Position numbers and translations under genes: made by a program. The notes beneath the pieces are model-generated. The model was not told where the DNA came from. It saw only the letters and a program-made list of their open reading frames with translations, and ran no database searches. Below are positions 5,957 to 12,143 of a stretch of 12,143 nt of DNA, one piece after another (position 1 is the first letter of the stretch; every line of letters starts with the position of its first letter). Source of the DNA: a candidate division LCP-89 bacterium. GTDB lineage: Bacteria; Electryoneota; B3-LCP. The stretch is taken from assembly GCA_025774735.1 (NCBI GenBank), contig JALGZU010000054.1, positions 1 to 12,143 on the forward strand. Reading direction: 5' to 3'.

Positions 5957-7330
5957 CTAGGGATTCTCAATATCAAGGCTGCCGGTCGATACTCTCACCT
6001 CATCCCCCTTCTCCAGAATCGGCGACCAGGTGGGATTCGAACAGGACATCCAGAGGCTCGAAACCCTCTCGACATTACGACCGAACACATCCATAACGTA
6101 AATTTGTTTCAATCCCAGCCGGTTCGAAGTGAAGGCGATCCGCAGCCCGTCGGGCGACCAGCAGGGATCCAGGTTATCTCCCGGGCCTTCGGTCAGCTTG
6201 ACGTGGTTGTTGCCCTGCGGATCCGTGACGTAGATCTGAAAGCCGTCATCTCCGCGGCGCACATAAGCGACCAGGTCTCCCTTCGGCGACCAGGCGGGCG
6301 AATCGTTATAATTGCCCTCCGTCGTGAGACGCCTCTGATTCGTTCCGCTCGCATCCATCACAAAGACCTGCGGTCTGCCCAACCGATCCGATGTGAACGC
6401 GATCTGGTGACCGGTCGGCGACCAGCTCGGCGACGTCTCAATCGCCCAGCTGTAGGTCAGGCGTTTTAACTGGCTCCCATCCACGTTGCGAACGTAGATT
6501 TCCGAGTTGCCGTCCACGGACGAACTGTAGGCGATCCACTGGCCGTTTCGGGACCAGTCCGGAGCCTGATCGACGCCGGGCCAATTGACGAACGGCACGT
6601 AGGTTTCATCCTCCAGGTTCATGACGTAAATATCCGCCTGATCCTGGAGAAAACTGGTATAGGCGATCTGCAATCCATCCGGCGACCAGGCCGGTGACAG
6701 GATCGTGTTCTCTTGTGCCGTGTGTTTGCGTAAGTCGAAGCCGTCGAAGGTTGTCGAATAGATCTCTTTGGCGCCGTTCGCCTGGCCGATGAAGGCGATG
6801 CGGGTCTGCATCACAGACGGCTCCCCGGTTAGTTGCCGGATCACGTCCGCCGAAATCCGGTGCGCCGCGGCGCGCGCCTGCTCTTCGCCGTATTCGTAGT
6901 TAGATGACCAGAAAGGCTCCGCTCCGAACTGCCCGGCAAGCTGCATGCGAGTCAGGAAGCTTTCCCCTGCCGATTGAAATTCGCCCTCGAAGTACGTCGT
7001 CGCCTCCCGCGGCGATCCCTCTGCCGTGGTGTCCACAGGGAAACTGGGCAAGCGTAGGTTGAAAAGGCCGCACAGGGTTAGATCGCGCACCAGGACTCCT
7101 TCGAGGGTGTCGAGGGCACTACTGGTAGTGCTGTCACTTACTACCATCCCCAAGTAATGCAGCGGCACCCGGTTGGACAGCGCAACCCGGCTGCTCAGAA
7201 ACACTTCCCATAACCGCGCCGATCCGGAAGAGGTTGAATCCTCCTGAGCCGGGGCCGGCTCGAGATTCCCCCATATCATAATGCAAAGAACGAGGCTTAA
7301 GAGTCGGCTAGTCCGATGCCACAAATTCAA
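5957..7330 (-). CDS. tolB: Tol-Pal system beta-propeller protein TolB
   Basis: The protein has 457 residues. A signal peptide (basic HRTSR, hydrophobic LLSLVLCIMIW, likely cleavage after PAPA near residue 28) sends it to the periplasm. The TolB N-terminal domain covers about 38-165. A six-bladed propeller follows, marked by WSPDG-type motifs whose tryptophans fall at 215, 259, 303, 347, 391 and 435, exactly 44 residues apart. Blades end in IYVMD-like strands. TolB binds Pal and, through its N-terminus, TolA, passing motor force to the outer membrane. The start is a TTG at 7330, preceded by a G run; later Met codons would destroy the signal peptide. The start lies 23 bases inside the preceding gene, so translation is probably coupled. 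Identification is secure; the exact start is less so. Confidence 0.95.
   Translation of the reverse strand: MNLWHRTSRLLSLVLCIMIWGNLEPAPAQEDSTSSGSARLWEVFLSSRVALSNRVPLHYLGMVVSDSTTSSALDTLEGVLVRDLTLCGLFNLRLPSFPVDTTAEGSPREATTYFEGEFQSAGESFLTRMQLAGQFGAEPFWSSNYEYGEEQARAAAHRISADVIRQLTGEPSVMQTRIAFIGQANGAKEIYSTTFDGFDLRKHTAQENTILSPAWSPDGLQIAYTSFLQDQADIYVMNLEDETYVPFVNWPGVDQAPDWSRNGQWIAYSSSVDGNSEIYVRNVDGSQLKRLTYSWAIETSPSWSPTGHQIAFTSDRLGRPQVFVMDASGTNQRRLTTEGNYNDSPAWSPKGDLVAYVRRGDDGFQIYVTDPQGNNHVKLTEGPGDNLDPCWSPDGLRIAFTSNRLGLKQIYVMDVFGRNVERVSSLWMSCSNPTWSPILEKGDEVRVSTGSLDIENP
6022..6689 (-). repeat. Six propeller-blade repeats of exactly 132 bp within tolB
   Basis: The + strand octamer GCGACCAG, encoding the Trp-Ser part of the blade motif, occurs at 6022, 6154, 6286, 6418, 6550 (with one change, GGGACCAG) and 6682. 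Every interval is exactly 132 bases, or 44 codons. The blades between these points have clearly diverged, so this is old protein-level duplication rather than a recent DNA repeat. Confidence 0.85.
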
Positions 7331-7949
7331 AGTGAACCCCCAATTGATCCGTGCTGAACGCTGGCGGCAGCGCCGGGAGAGGATTGGATCGCATCACCGC
7401 CCGCTGCGCTTCCTGGTCGAACAGGAAATGGCCCGATTTCCGCTCCAGCTTGACGCCGGAGATTTTGCCATTGCGATCGATCAGAAAATAGACGACGGCT
7501 TTTAATCCCTGCACATCTCTCCGGTTGATTACCGGCTTGAAGTTGGATAGAATCTTGATCTGAATGTTGCTTAAATAATAGGGATATGGAAAATGAACGC
7601 CGTCTAAATTGACATTCTCGAGCCCTCCCCCGCTTTTGGACTCGGCCGCCGTCTCGGCTGGTTTCTCCTGCGATTTCGCCGTGCTTTTGACCGCAGGTTC
7701 CTTTTTAGCTGGCTCTGTTTTTACCTTCTCTTGCGGTTTTGGTTTCGGTTTTTTCTGGGCCGAAGGTTTCGGCTTCTCCGGCTCCGCAGTGACCGGACCG
7801 GGCTTCTTGGCAGCCGCGACCAGCCGGACCGGCTGATAACGCAACACCGGTACACGGGGTGACAGCGGCATTTGTGCCAGCATTAGCACCAGACCGATGA
7901 CGGCCAGGTGCAGGATGCCCGAGGCAATGTAGGCGTTGCGGACCGCCAT
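7308..7949 (-). CDS. TolA/TonB-like energy-transducing protein
   Basis: The protein has 213 residues in three parts. An N-terminal membrane helix (about 8-27) carries S10-x3-H14, the Ser/His pair conserved in the anchor helices of TonB and TolA that engage the ExbB/ExbD or TolQ/TolR motor. A Lys/Pro/Glu-rich extended linker (about 47-105) can span the periplasm. The C-terminal domain (about 118-211; GLKAVVYFLIDRNGKISGV, then FDQEAQRAVMRSNPLPALP) is of the TonB C-terminal type. Position between tolR and tolB gives it the TolA role: contact with TolB and Pal. E. coli TolA is far longer, with a helical middle domain; here the protein is built like TonB. The ATG at 7949 follows tolR by 3 bases and has a GAGGTAGG binding site inside the tolR end. 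The function is inferred from position. Confidence 0.88.
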   Translation of the reverse strand: MAVRNAYIASGILHLAVIGLVLMLAQMPLSPRVPVLRYQPVRLVAAAKKPGPVTAEPEKPKPSAQKKPKPKPQEKVKTEPAKKEPAVKSTAKSQEKPAETAAESKSGGGLENVNLDGVHFPYPYYLSNIQIKILSNFKPVINRRDVQGLKAVVYFLIDRNGKISGVKLERKSGHFLFDQEAQRAVMRSNPLPALPPAFSTDQLGVHFEFVASD

Positions 7950-7952
7950 AAC

Positions 7953-8360
7953 CTACCTCGGTTTAGCCGGTTCCGTGACGAGACCGACGTCTAGGGCGCC
8001 TGATGAGCGCAGGACGTCCAGGATAGAGACGATCTCTTGATAAGGCAGTTCGCCATCGGCGCGCACGAAGACCGGGCGCGGATTATTGGGCGAATAGATC
8101 TGTTTGAAAGCGCTCTCGAAATCCGTCTTGGTTACCTGGCTGGCATCGATGAAATAGATCCCGTTCTGGCCCAGGATTACTTCGATCCCCTCCTGCGACC
8201 GGGGCTGAGCCCGGGTCGCCGCGGGCAGATTGACGTCATAAACGCTCTTCAGCATCGGCGCACTGATCATGAAGATGATCAACAGCACCAGGAAAACGTC
8301 GACCAGCGGCGTCACGTTGATTTCGGCCATGCGGGATTGTTCGAACTGCACAGCTTTCAT
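7953..8360 (-). CDS. tolR: ExbD/TolR-family proton channel subunit
   Basis: The protein has 135 residues with one transmembrane helix near the N-terminus (about 17-35) in INVTPLVDVFLVLLIIFM. D21 in that helix is the conserved proton-carrying aspartate of TolR and ExbD. The periplasmic domain (about 40-130) includes VFVRADGELPYQEIVSILD, a typical ExbD/TolR segment. With the TolQ-like protein it forms the proton-driven motor that powers TolA. The start forms an ATGA overlap with the tolQ stop, and a GGAGGG binding site lies inside the tolQ end. The name follows the operon position, because TolR and ExbD are hard to separate by sequence alone. The family is certain. Confidence 0.95.
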   Translation of the reverse strand: MKAVQFEQSRMAEINVTPLVDVFLVLLIIFMISAPMLKSVYDVNLPAATRAQPRSQEGIEVILGQNGIYFIDASQVTKTDFESAFKQIYSPNNPRPVFVRADGELPYQEIVSILDVLRSSGALDVGLVTEPAKPR

Positions 8361-9064
8361 CCCATCATCCCTCCGGATGACCGTTCCACGTCGCTCAGAG
8401 GTGATCCGTATTCAGCTTGCCTTGTTCTCTCCGCCAAAAGGAGGTCAGTGGAGAATTCCTCTATTGAGCGGGATTCGTCCTTCAGATTGCCGAGAAAATA
8501 GTTGTAGGCGATCACCGCGGGGATGGCGGCGGCCAGACCTGCGGCGGTGGCGATCAGGGCTTCAGCGATGCCGGGCGCCACGACCGCCAGCGACGTCGAA
8601 CCCCAGGTTCCGATGTTCAAGAAGGATCGCATGACCCCCCAGACAGTACCGAACAGCCCAATGAAGGGGCTGGCGGATCCAATCGATGCCAGGATGCCTA
8701 ACCGGCTCTCCAATCTGGCCAGTTGCGCGGCCCCCTGCTTCTGCAGAAGGCGCGTCAGAGCGTCTTCGTCGCTCGCTGTCCGGCGAACGGAAAAGTAGTC
8801 GAGAAAGATCTGGTGATATACTCGTGCAAGTGCGGCGTGGGGGTGGCGGTCGAGGATCTTCCTCAAATCTTCCGGATGAAACCGTCCCCAGTTTACTTTG
8901 GACAGATAGCGACGGGCCCGCCGCCCACGGGAAAACACCCAGAGTTTCTCTATGATAATCCCCCAGGTGATCACCGAAAGTGCCAGCAGTAATACCAGGA
9001 CACCCTTCGCCAGCCCGGATGATGAGCGGACGAGGTTGACCAGATCTAATGTGAAGTTGTCCAT
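8357..9064 (-). CDS. tolQ: MotA/TolQ/ExbB-family proton channel subunit
   Basis: The protein has 235 residues with three membrane helices (about 19-43, 124-150 and 160-190) and a cytoplasmic middle loop. GLFGTVWGVMRSF (136-148) and GIAEALIATAAGLAAAIPA (165-183) are the signature helices that line the proton path around the TolR/ExbD aspartate. It is the first gene of the tol-pal operon and overlaps tolR by ATGA. The ATG at 9064 has only a weak ribosome binding site (AAGG too close to the start), and an in-frame TGA lies four codons upstream, so no longer start is possible. A GC-rich hairpin in the leader (9081-9105) lies just before it. TolQ rather than ExbB is inferred from the linked tolB and pal. 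Confidence 0.95.
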   Translation of the reverse strand: MDNFTLDLVNLVRSSSGLAKGVLVLLLALSVITWGIIIEKLWVFSRGRRARRYLSKVNWGRFHPEDLRKILDRHPHAALARVYHQIFLDYFSVRRTASDEDALTRLLQKQGAAQLARLESRLGILASIGSASPFIGLFGTVWGVMRSFLNIGTWGSTSLAVVAPGIAEALIATAAGLAAAIPAVIAYNYFLGNLKDESRSIEEFSTDLLLAERTRQAEYGSPLSDVERSSGGMMG

Positions 9065-9080
9065 GCCTTGGTGTCAGGAT

Positions 9081-9105
9081 GCGCGCCGGATTTTATCGGG
9101 CGCGC
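9081..9105 (-). promoter_or_regulatory. GC-rich leader hairpin upstream of tolQ
   Basis: GCGCGCC (9081-9087) and GGCGCGC (9099-9105) form a perfect 7-bp, all-GC stem, extended by two further pairs after one mismatch. In the tolQ mRNA it would end about 16 bases before the start codon. No T run follows, so it is not a typical terminator. It could limit ribosome access or stabilise the 5' end. Confidence 0.5.
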
Positions 9106-9135
9106 CGTATTAAATGCAATTCGGTACGAATTCTG

Positions 9136-9164
9136 AATATAAACGAAGTTACCTTAAAAGGCAA
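9136..9164 (-). promoter_or_regulatory. Sigma70-like promoter of the tol-pal operon
   Basis: On the - strand TTGCCT (9164-9159) and TATATT (9141-9136) are 17 bases apart, matching the consensus boxes at 4 of 6 and 5 of 6 positions. Transcription would begin near 9129, about 65 bases before the tolQ start, and include the GC-rich hairpin. Confidence 0.45.
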
Positions 9165-9235
9165 GAGAATTCTGTAGTTCTCCTTAAGTCGGTTTTTTAC
9201 AAAGGTTACATTCTAGATGTGGTCGGATTGATGTA

Positions 9236-9284
9236 GAGCACCGCCGTTGCTGTCGGGGTAGTGCTCAGGCTCAAGGTCGGCGGT
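9236..9284 (-). other. Overlapping inverted repeats after the nitrilase gene
   Basis: GAGCAC (9236-9241) pairs with GTGCTC (9261-9266), and ACCGCCG (9240-9246) pairs with CGGCGGT (9278-9284, which touches the nitrilase stop codon). The two stems share bases 9240-9241, so they exclude each other. There is no T run. It may be a weak or rho-dependent termination region before the tol-pal promoter. Confidence 0.3.
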
Positions 9285-10012
9285 CAGCCAATCTCGAGCT
9301 CCACGGTCAGGATGGTCTCCAGTGCTTCGTCCCGGATGGGCACCCTCTCTACGATGCCTTCCGGATTGCAAATCAAGCTGCGGCCCTGCAGCCGATGCCC
9401 CATCAGGTGGCCCACACCGCAGGCCTTGACGATGTGTGCACCGGTGATAGCAGCCCCTTCGATGAAAATTTCCCTGTCGCGGCGCTCTTTTTCCGCCGCC
9501 GTGTCGCCGGGGAGATAAGGACTGGTGGTGGGCACGGCGATGACGTCCGGTTTCAGTTCGGAGAGTGAGAGAAAGGCTTCCGGGAAGAGCACGTCGGCGC
9601 AGATCAGGATCGCCAGGCGGATACCCCGCACCTCGAAGAGGGTGTAGCTGTCCCCGGGGAAAATGCCCAGATCACGTTCGTGCCGGGTAGGATGAGCTTT
9701 ACGGTAAACACCTGCATAGCGCCCCGAATCGAAGACGTGGCAGGCGTTATAGTAGCGAAAGCCCTCCTGCTCGATTAAGCTTCCCCCCACGACGATGCCG
9801 ACCAGGTGCTCCGAATAGGCTTTCAGTGTTTGTAGAATCGTGGCGCGGTGACCCACGCACTCTACCTGGTTTCGGACTCGATCCGGAATGAAGAAGTATT
9901 CCGGCAGACAGATCAGATCCACGCCGGACGCCTTCAACCGGTCCAGTTCGCCTGATGAGATCGAGCTGCCGATTCTTCGCTGCAAGGCGGCGACTTTTAG
10001 CTTTCGGCTCAC
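9284..10012 (-). CDS. Carbon-nitrogen hydrolase (nitrilase superfamily)
   Basis: The protein has 242 residues and shows the catalytic triad of the nitrilase superfamily: Glu 38 in CLPEYF, Lys 105 in YRKAHPT and the nucleophile Cys 138 in LICADVLFPE. Length and motif spacing fit the short amidase-type members, which cleave C-N bonds of amides, carbamoyl compounds or occasionally nitriles in the cytoplasm. The exact substrate cannot be read. CADVLFPE differs slightly from the more common Cys-Tyr/Trp-Asp form. The GTG start at 10012 overlaps the thioesterase TGA as GTGA; an AAGGAG binding site lies 10 bases upstream inside the thioesterase gene. The two genes are therefore co-translated. The stop is 219 bases before tolQ. 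Superfamily secure, substrate unknown. Confidence 0.9.
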   Translation of the reverse strand: MSRKLKVAALQRRIGSSISSGELDRLKASGVDLICLPEYFFIPDRVRNQVECVGHRATILQTLKAYSEHLVGIVVGGSLIEQEGFRYYNACHVFDSGRYAGVYRKAHPTRHERDLGIFPGDSYTLFEVRGIRLAILICADVLFPEAFLSLSELKPDVIAVPTTSPYLPGDTAAEKERRDREIFIEGAAITGAHIVKACGVGHLMGHRLQGRSLICNPEGIVERVPIRDEALETILTVELEIG

Positions 10013-10452
10013 GGAGAGGAGTCTCCTTTTGAAAGCTCCGCGCTGTTATTAGACAGGAAAGCCCGTTTGAAACTATCCGCCACGCGAACCGGTTGCCGGG
10101 TTTCCCGGTCGAGGAACACGGCCACGAATTTCCCTCGGCTGACCAGGTCTCCGTCGGGAATTTTGCGAATCTCCTGGCGTAGCGTCACCGACGATTCCCC
10201 CACCTCCTCTATGACGCCACCGATTTCGATTCGGTCATGAGTGGTGATCGGCAGGAAATAATCCACCTCCGCTCGGGCGATGACGAAAAAATACCCCTCA
10301 GCCATCAGAGACGCGAATGAGAGCCCCTGTTGCTCAAGGTATTCCACCCTCGCCTGCTCGTAGTAATTCAGAAAGACGGCGTGGTTCACATGCCCGAATC
10401 CGTCCAGCTCGTAGGAACGGACTTTCAAATCACAGGTCAGCGTCTTCTTCAT
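10009..10452 (-). CDS. Hotdog-fold acyl-CoA thioesterase, 4HBT/YbgC type
   Basis: The protein has 147 residues and a single hotdog domain. The N-terminal signature YELDGFGHVNHAVFLNYYEQAR contains the Asp (D17) and the Gly-His-Val-Asn stretch seen in 4-hydroxybenzoyl-CoA thioesterase-like enzymes, where Asp is the catalytic residue. Later segments (EVDYFLPI, SRGKFVAVFLD) fit the helix-and-sheet pattern of the fold. Such enzymes hydrolyse acyl-CoA or acyl-ACP thioesters; E. coli YbgC, encoded at the head of the tol-pal operon, is a member. Here it lies two genes upstream of tolQ and is translationally coupled to a nitrilase-family gene. The ATG at 10452 lacks a visible Shine-Dalgarno sequence, and a short inverted repeat (10456-10475) sits next to it. 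Family secure; acyl substrate unknown. Confidence 0.9.
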   Translation of the reverse strand: MKKTLTCDLKVRSYELDGFGHVNHAVFLNYYEQARVEYLEQQGLSFASLMAEGYFFVIARAEVDYFLPITTHDRIEIGGVIEEVGESSVTLRQEIRKIPDGDLVSRGKFVAVFLDRETRQPVRVADSFKRAFLSNNSAELSKGDSSP

Positions 10453-10553
10453 AGGGGTACTGGTTCGATGGTACCTCAGCGCTTCTGGTTGTCGGGTCTA
10501 CCCGGAGTTCCTAATTAACGGAGCATACTGAGTGGACTGCCAGGAAGGTTATT

Positions 10554-12143
10554 TCACTCCTTCTCAACAGCCCGCAAGGCATTCAAGACCTTGTCCGGGG
10601 TGATGGGCAGGGAGCGGATCCGCACGCCGGTGGCCTGATAGAGAGCGTTGGCGATCGCCGCGGCTGTGGGTACCATGGTCATCTCACCCATGCCCTTGGC
10701 TCCGAAGGGACCGGCGGGATCGTCCGTCTCCACGAAAATGGGCACGACCTCCGGCATATCCATGGTGGTCATGATCTTGTAATCGGTGAAGTTTGGATTG
10801 AGCATGCGGCCAGAGTCCAGTTGAATCTGCTCACTCAAAGCATACCCCAGGCCCATCGCCACACCGCCCTGAACCTGGCCTTCCGCACCGATGGGATTGA
10901 TCACCTTGCCGATGTCGTGAGCTGCCGCCACCTTCTTCACCTTGATCTTGCCGGTATCACGATCTACCTCAATCTCCACGGCGTGGGCGCCGAATCCGTA
11001 GGTTGCCGAGATGTTCCCCCGCCAATCCTTATCCTGATGCGCCGTCGGAGGATCGTAGTAATGCTCTCCCACCACCACATGTCCCCCCTGGCGGAAATGC
11101 AGAGAGCGCACTGCCTTTCCCAGCGACAGACTTTTGTCAGGATCTCCGCCCGCTGTGATTTTCCCGTCTTTAATGGTTAATTCCGAACTCTTTGACTTCA
11201 GCATCTCGGCAGCAACCGCTAAAATCTGATCTTTGGCCTTCTTGGCCGCAGCGCGGGCTGCGTTGCCGGCGATAAAAGTCGTCCGCGAGGCGTGCACTCC
11301 GACGTCCCAGGGGCGTATGTCCGTATCCGTTTTGACTACTTCAACCCATTCCAGCGGCACCCCCAGTTCTTCAGCCACGATCTGGGTCAGGATGGTGTCG
11401 GATCCCTGCCCGATTTCGGTCGATCCGCTGACAATGGAGACCTTGCCGAAGTCGTTGACCTTGACGATCACGCCGCAGCCGTCCGAAGGGTAGATGCGGG
11501 CCCCGCCGCCGACATGAATAACGCTGGCGATGCCAACGCCGCTGGCTGTGTTCTTCTTCCCGGAGTGCTTTTTCCAGTTGACCTCCGCAGCGGCCTTTTC
11601 CAGGCACTCCGGCAAGCCGCAGGTGGTGATCTGCATCCCCACCGGGTTAGTCTCGTTGGGTTGGTTTGAATTGAGCAGACGGAAGTCCAGAGAATCCATG
11701 CCGCACATCTCGGCCAGCTCCTCCATCTGTTGTTCGATGGCGAAGGTCAGTTCGGGATTGCCGAAGCCGCGCATGGCGCCGCCGTAAGGATTATTGGTAT
11801 AGATGATGCGGCAGTAAAAGTGGACGTTGGGCACGCGGTAAAGGGCCGAGGTTGTCTGCATCGAAACCAGCGGCGTGACCGCTCCCCAGGAATTGTACGC
11901 TCCGTTGTCCGACCAGATGTCGGCGACACGAAACGTCAGGTGGCCGTCTTTCGTACAGCCGGTCTTGACGTCCATTACCATAGGGCTGCGCACCGGACTG
12001 TATAAAAACTCGTCGCTTCGGTCATATTCGACTTTAACCGGTCGCCCGCCCTTCTTGGCCAGCAGTGCAGCAATGACTTCGTAAGGGTAGAGGTCCAGTT
12101 TCGACCCGAATCCGCCGCCGATATAGGGCTGGATGACCCGGAC
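10554..12143 (-). CDS. Xanthine dehydrogenase-family molybdenum hydroxylase, large (molybdopterin-binding) subunit, 5'-truncated
   Basis: The frame is open to the window edge, so the N-terminal part is missing; 529 residues are visible. Molybdopterin-binding motifs appear in order: GGGFGSK (visible 9-15), GGAMRGFGNPE (121-131), STEIGQGSD (191-199), AAAHDIGKVINP (357-368), EGQVQGGVAMGLGYALSE (371-388) and GAKGMGE (481-487), whose Glu 487 is the expected catalytic base. These enzymes hydroxylate purines, aldehydes or aromatic acyl-CoA thioesters using water and pass electrons through [2Fe-2S] and FAD subunits, which are not in this window and would lie upstream. The loop is AMRGFG, not the AYRCSFR loop of true form I CO dehydrogenase, and no Glu follows the GGGFGSK motif as in xanthine dehydrogenases, so neither substrate is favoured. 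The stop is 101 bases before the thioesterase start. Family certain, substrate unknown. Confidence 0.95.
   Translation of the reverse strand, partial: VRVIQPYIGGGFGSKLDLYPYEVIAALLAKKGGRPVKVEYDRSDEFLYSPVRSPMVMDVKTGCTKDGHLTFRVADIWSDNGAYNSWGAVTPLVSMQTTSALYRVPNVHFYCRIIYTNNPYGGAMRGFGNPELTFAIEQQMEELAEMCGMDSLDFRLLNSNQPNETNPVGMQITTCGLPECLEKAAAEVNWKKHSGKKNTASGVGIASVIHVGGGARIYPSDGCGVIVKVNDFGKVSIVSGSTEIGQGSDTILTQIVAEELGVPLEWVEVVKTDTDIRPWDVGVHASRTTFIAGNAARAAAKKAKDQILAVAAEMLKSKSSELTIKDGKITAGGDPDKSLSLGKAVRSLHFRQGGHVVVGEHYYDPPTAHQDKDWRGNISATYGFGAHAVEIEVDRDTGKIKVKKVAAAHDIGKVINPIGAEGQVQGGVAMGLGYALSEQIQLDSGRMLNPNFTDYKIMTTMDMPEVVPIFVETDDPAGPFGAKGMGEMTMVPTAAAIANALYQATGVRIRSLPITPDKVLNALRAVEKE

Noticed and set aside
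5645..6469. 274-codon + strand frame spanning pal and tolB
   Set aside because: It runs across two genuine genes on the other strand and its repeated Arg-rich content reflects the tolB blade repeats read backwards.
6022..6689. Regularly spaced repeats as a CRISPR or tandem DNA repeat
   Set aside because: The conserved octamers encode the TolB blade motif and the sequence between them is coding.
9128..9174. Direct repeat GAATTCTG (9128-9135 and 9167-9174) as paired operator sites upstream of tolQ
   Set aside because: Eight bases in an AT-rich promoter region is too short, and no symmetry suggests a regulator.
9191..9196. T run on the + strand as a terminator tail
   Set aside because: No stable hairpin precedes it and no + strand gene ends nearby.
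10554..11993. Start of the molybdenum hydroxylase at 11993
   Set aside because: That codon is an internal GTG; the frame continues to the window edge and carries the GGGFGSK motif upstream of it.

Overview
The window comes from a Gram-negative, double-membraned bacterium. It carries a complete Tol-Pal envelope operon, two lipoproteins with clear lipoboxes and an outer-membrane beta-barrel protein. GC content is moderate to fairly high (by eye about 55-58%). GTG and TTG starts and 4-base start/stop overlaps are common. The gene set and the style of the proteins (TonB-like protein in the TolA position, Pal with a long Ala/Glu-rich linker, alginate-export-like porin) suggest a lineage outside the Proteobacteria, perhaps FCB-group-like or a candidate phylum. 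The sequence alone does not fix the phylum.

Layout. Left edge, + strand: the C-terminal part of a class I/II aminotransferase (from the PLP lysine onward), then a MacB/FtsX-type ABC transporter permease. Converging on it from the - strand is a membrane-anchored metallophosphoesterase. A 157-base divergent region follows, with a good promoter for the phosphoesterase and a very strong ribosome binding site for a + strand outer-membrane porin. The porin ends in a textbook bidirectional terminator shared with the operon that converges from the right.

The centre (about 9064 down to 4502, - strand) is the operon tolQ/exbB - tolR/exbD - tolA/tonB-like - tolB - pal - cpoB(ybgF). The genes are tightly coupled: ATGA overlap, 3-base gap, 23-base overlap, 37-base gap, GTGA overlap. 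The first three make a proton-driven inner-membrane motor. The periplasmic beta-propeller TolB and the outer-membrane lipoprotein Pal receive the force, holding the outer membrane to the peptidoglycan and constricting it at division. CpoB is the periplasmic partner of that machine. A plausible sigma70-type promoter and a GC-rich leader hairpin lie just upstream of tolQ.

Right part, - strand: a nitrilase-superfamily hydrolase translationally coupled to a YbgC-like hotdog thioesterase, both upstream of tolQ, then the C-terminal two thirds or so of a xanthine dehydrogenase-type molybdenum hydroxylase large subunit running off the window edge. A ybgC-type thioesterase heading the tol-pal cluster is the classical proteobacterial arrangement; here a nitrilase-family gene and a 219-base gap separate the two.

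No RNA genes, CRISPR arrays, insertion sequences or integrases were seen, and no gene-free stretch exceeds 300 bases. I see no convincing wholly new system. The strongest unexplained signal is a perfect 14-bp inverted repeat inside the first codons of cpoB.
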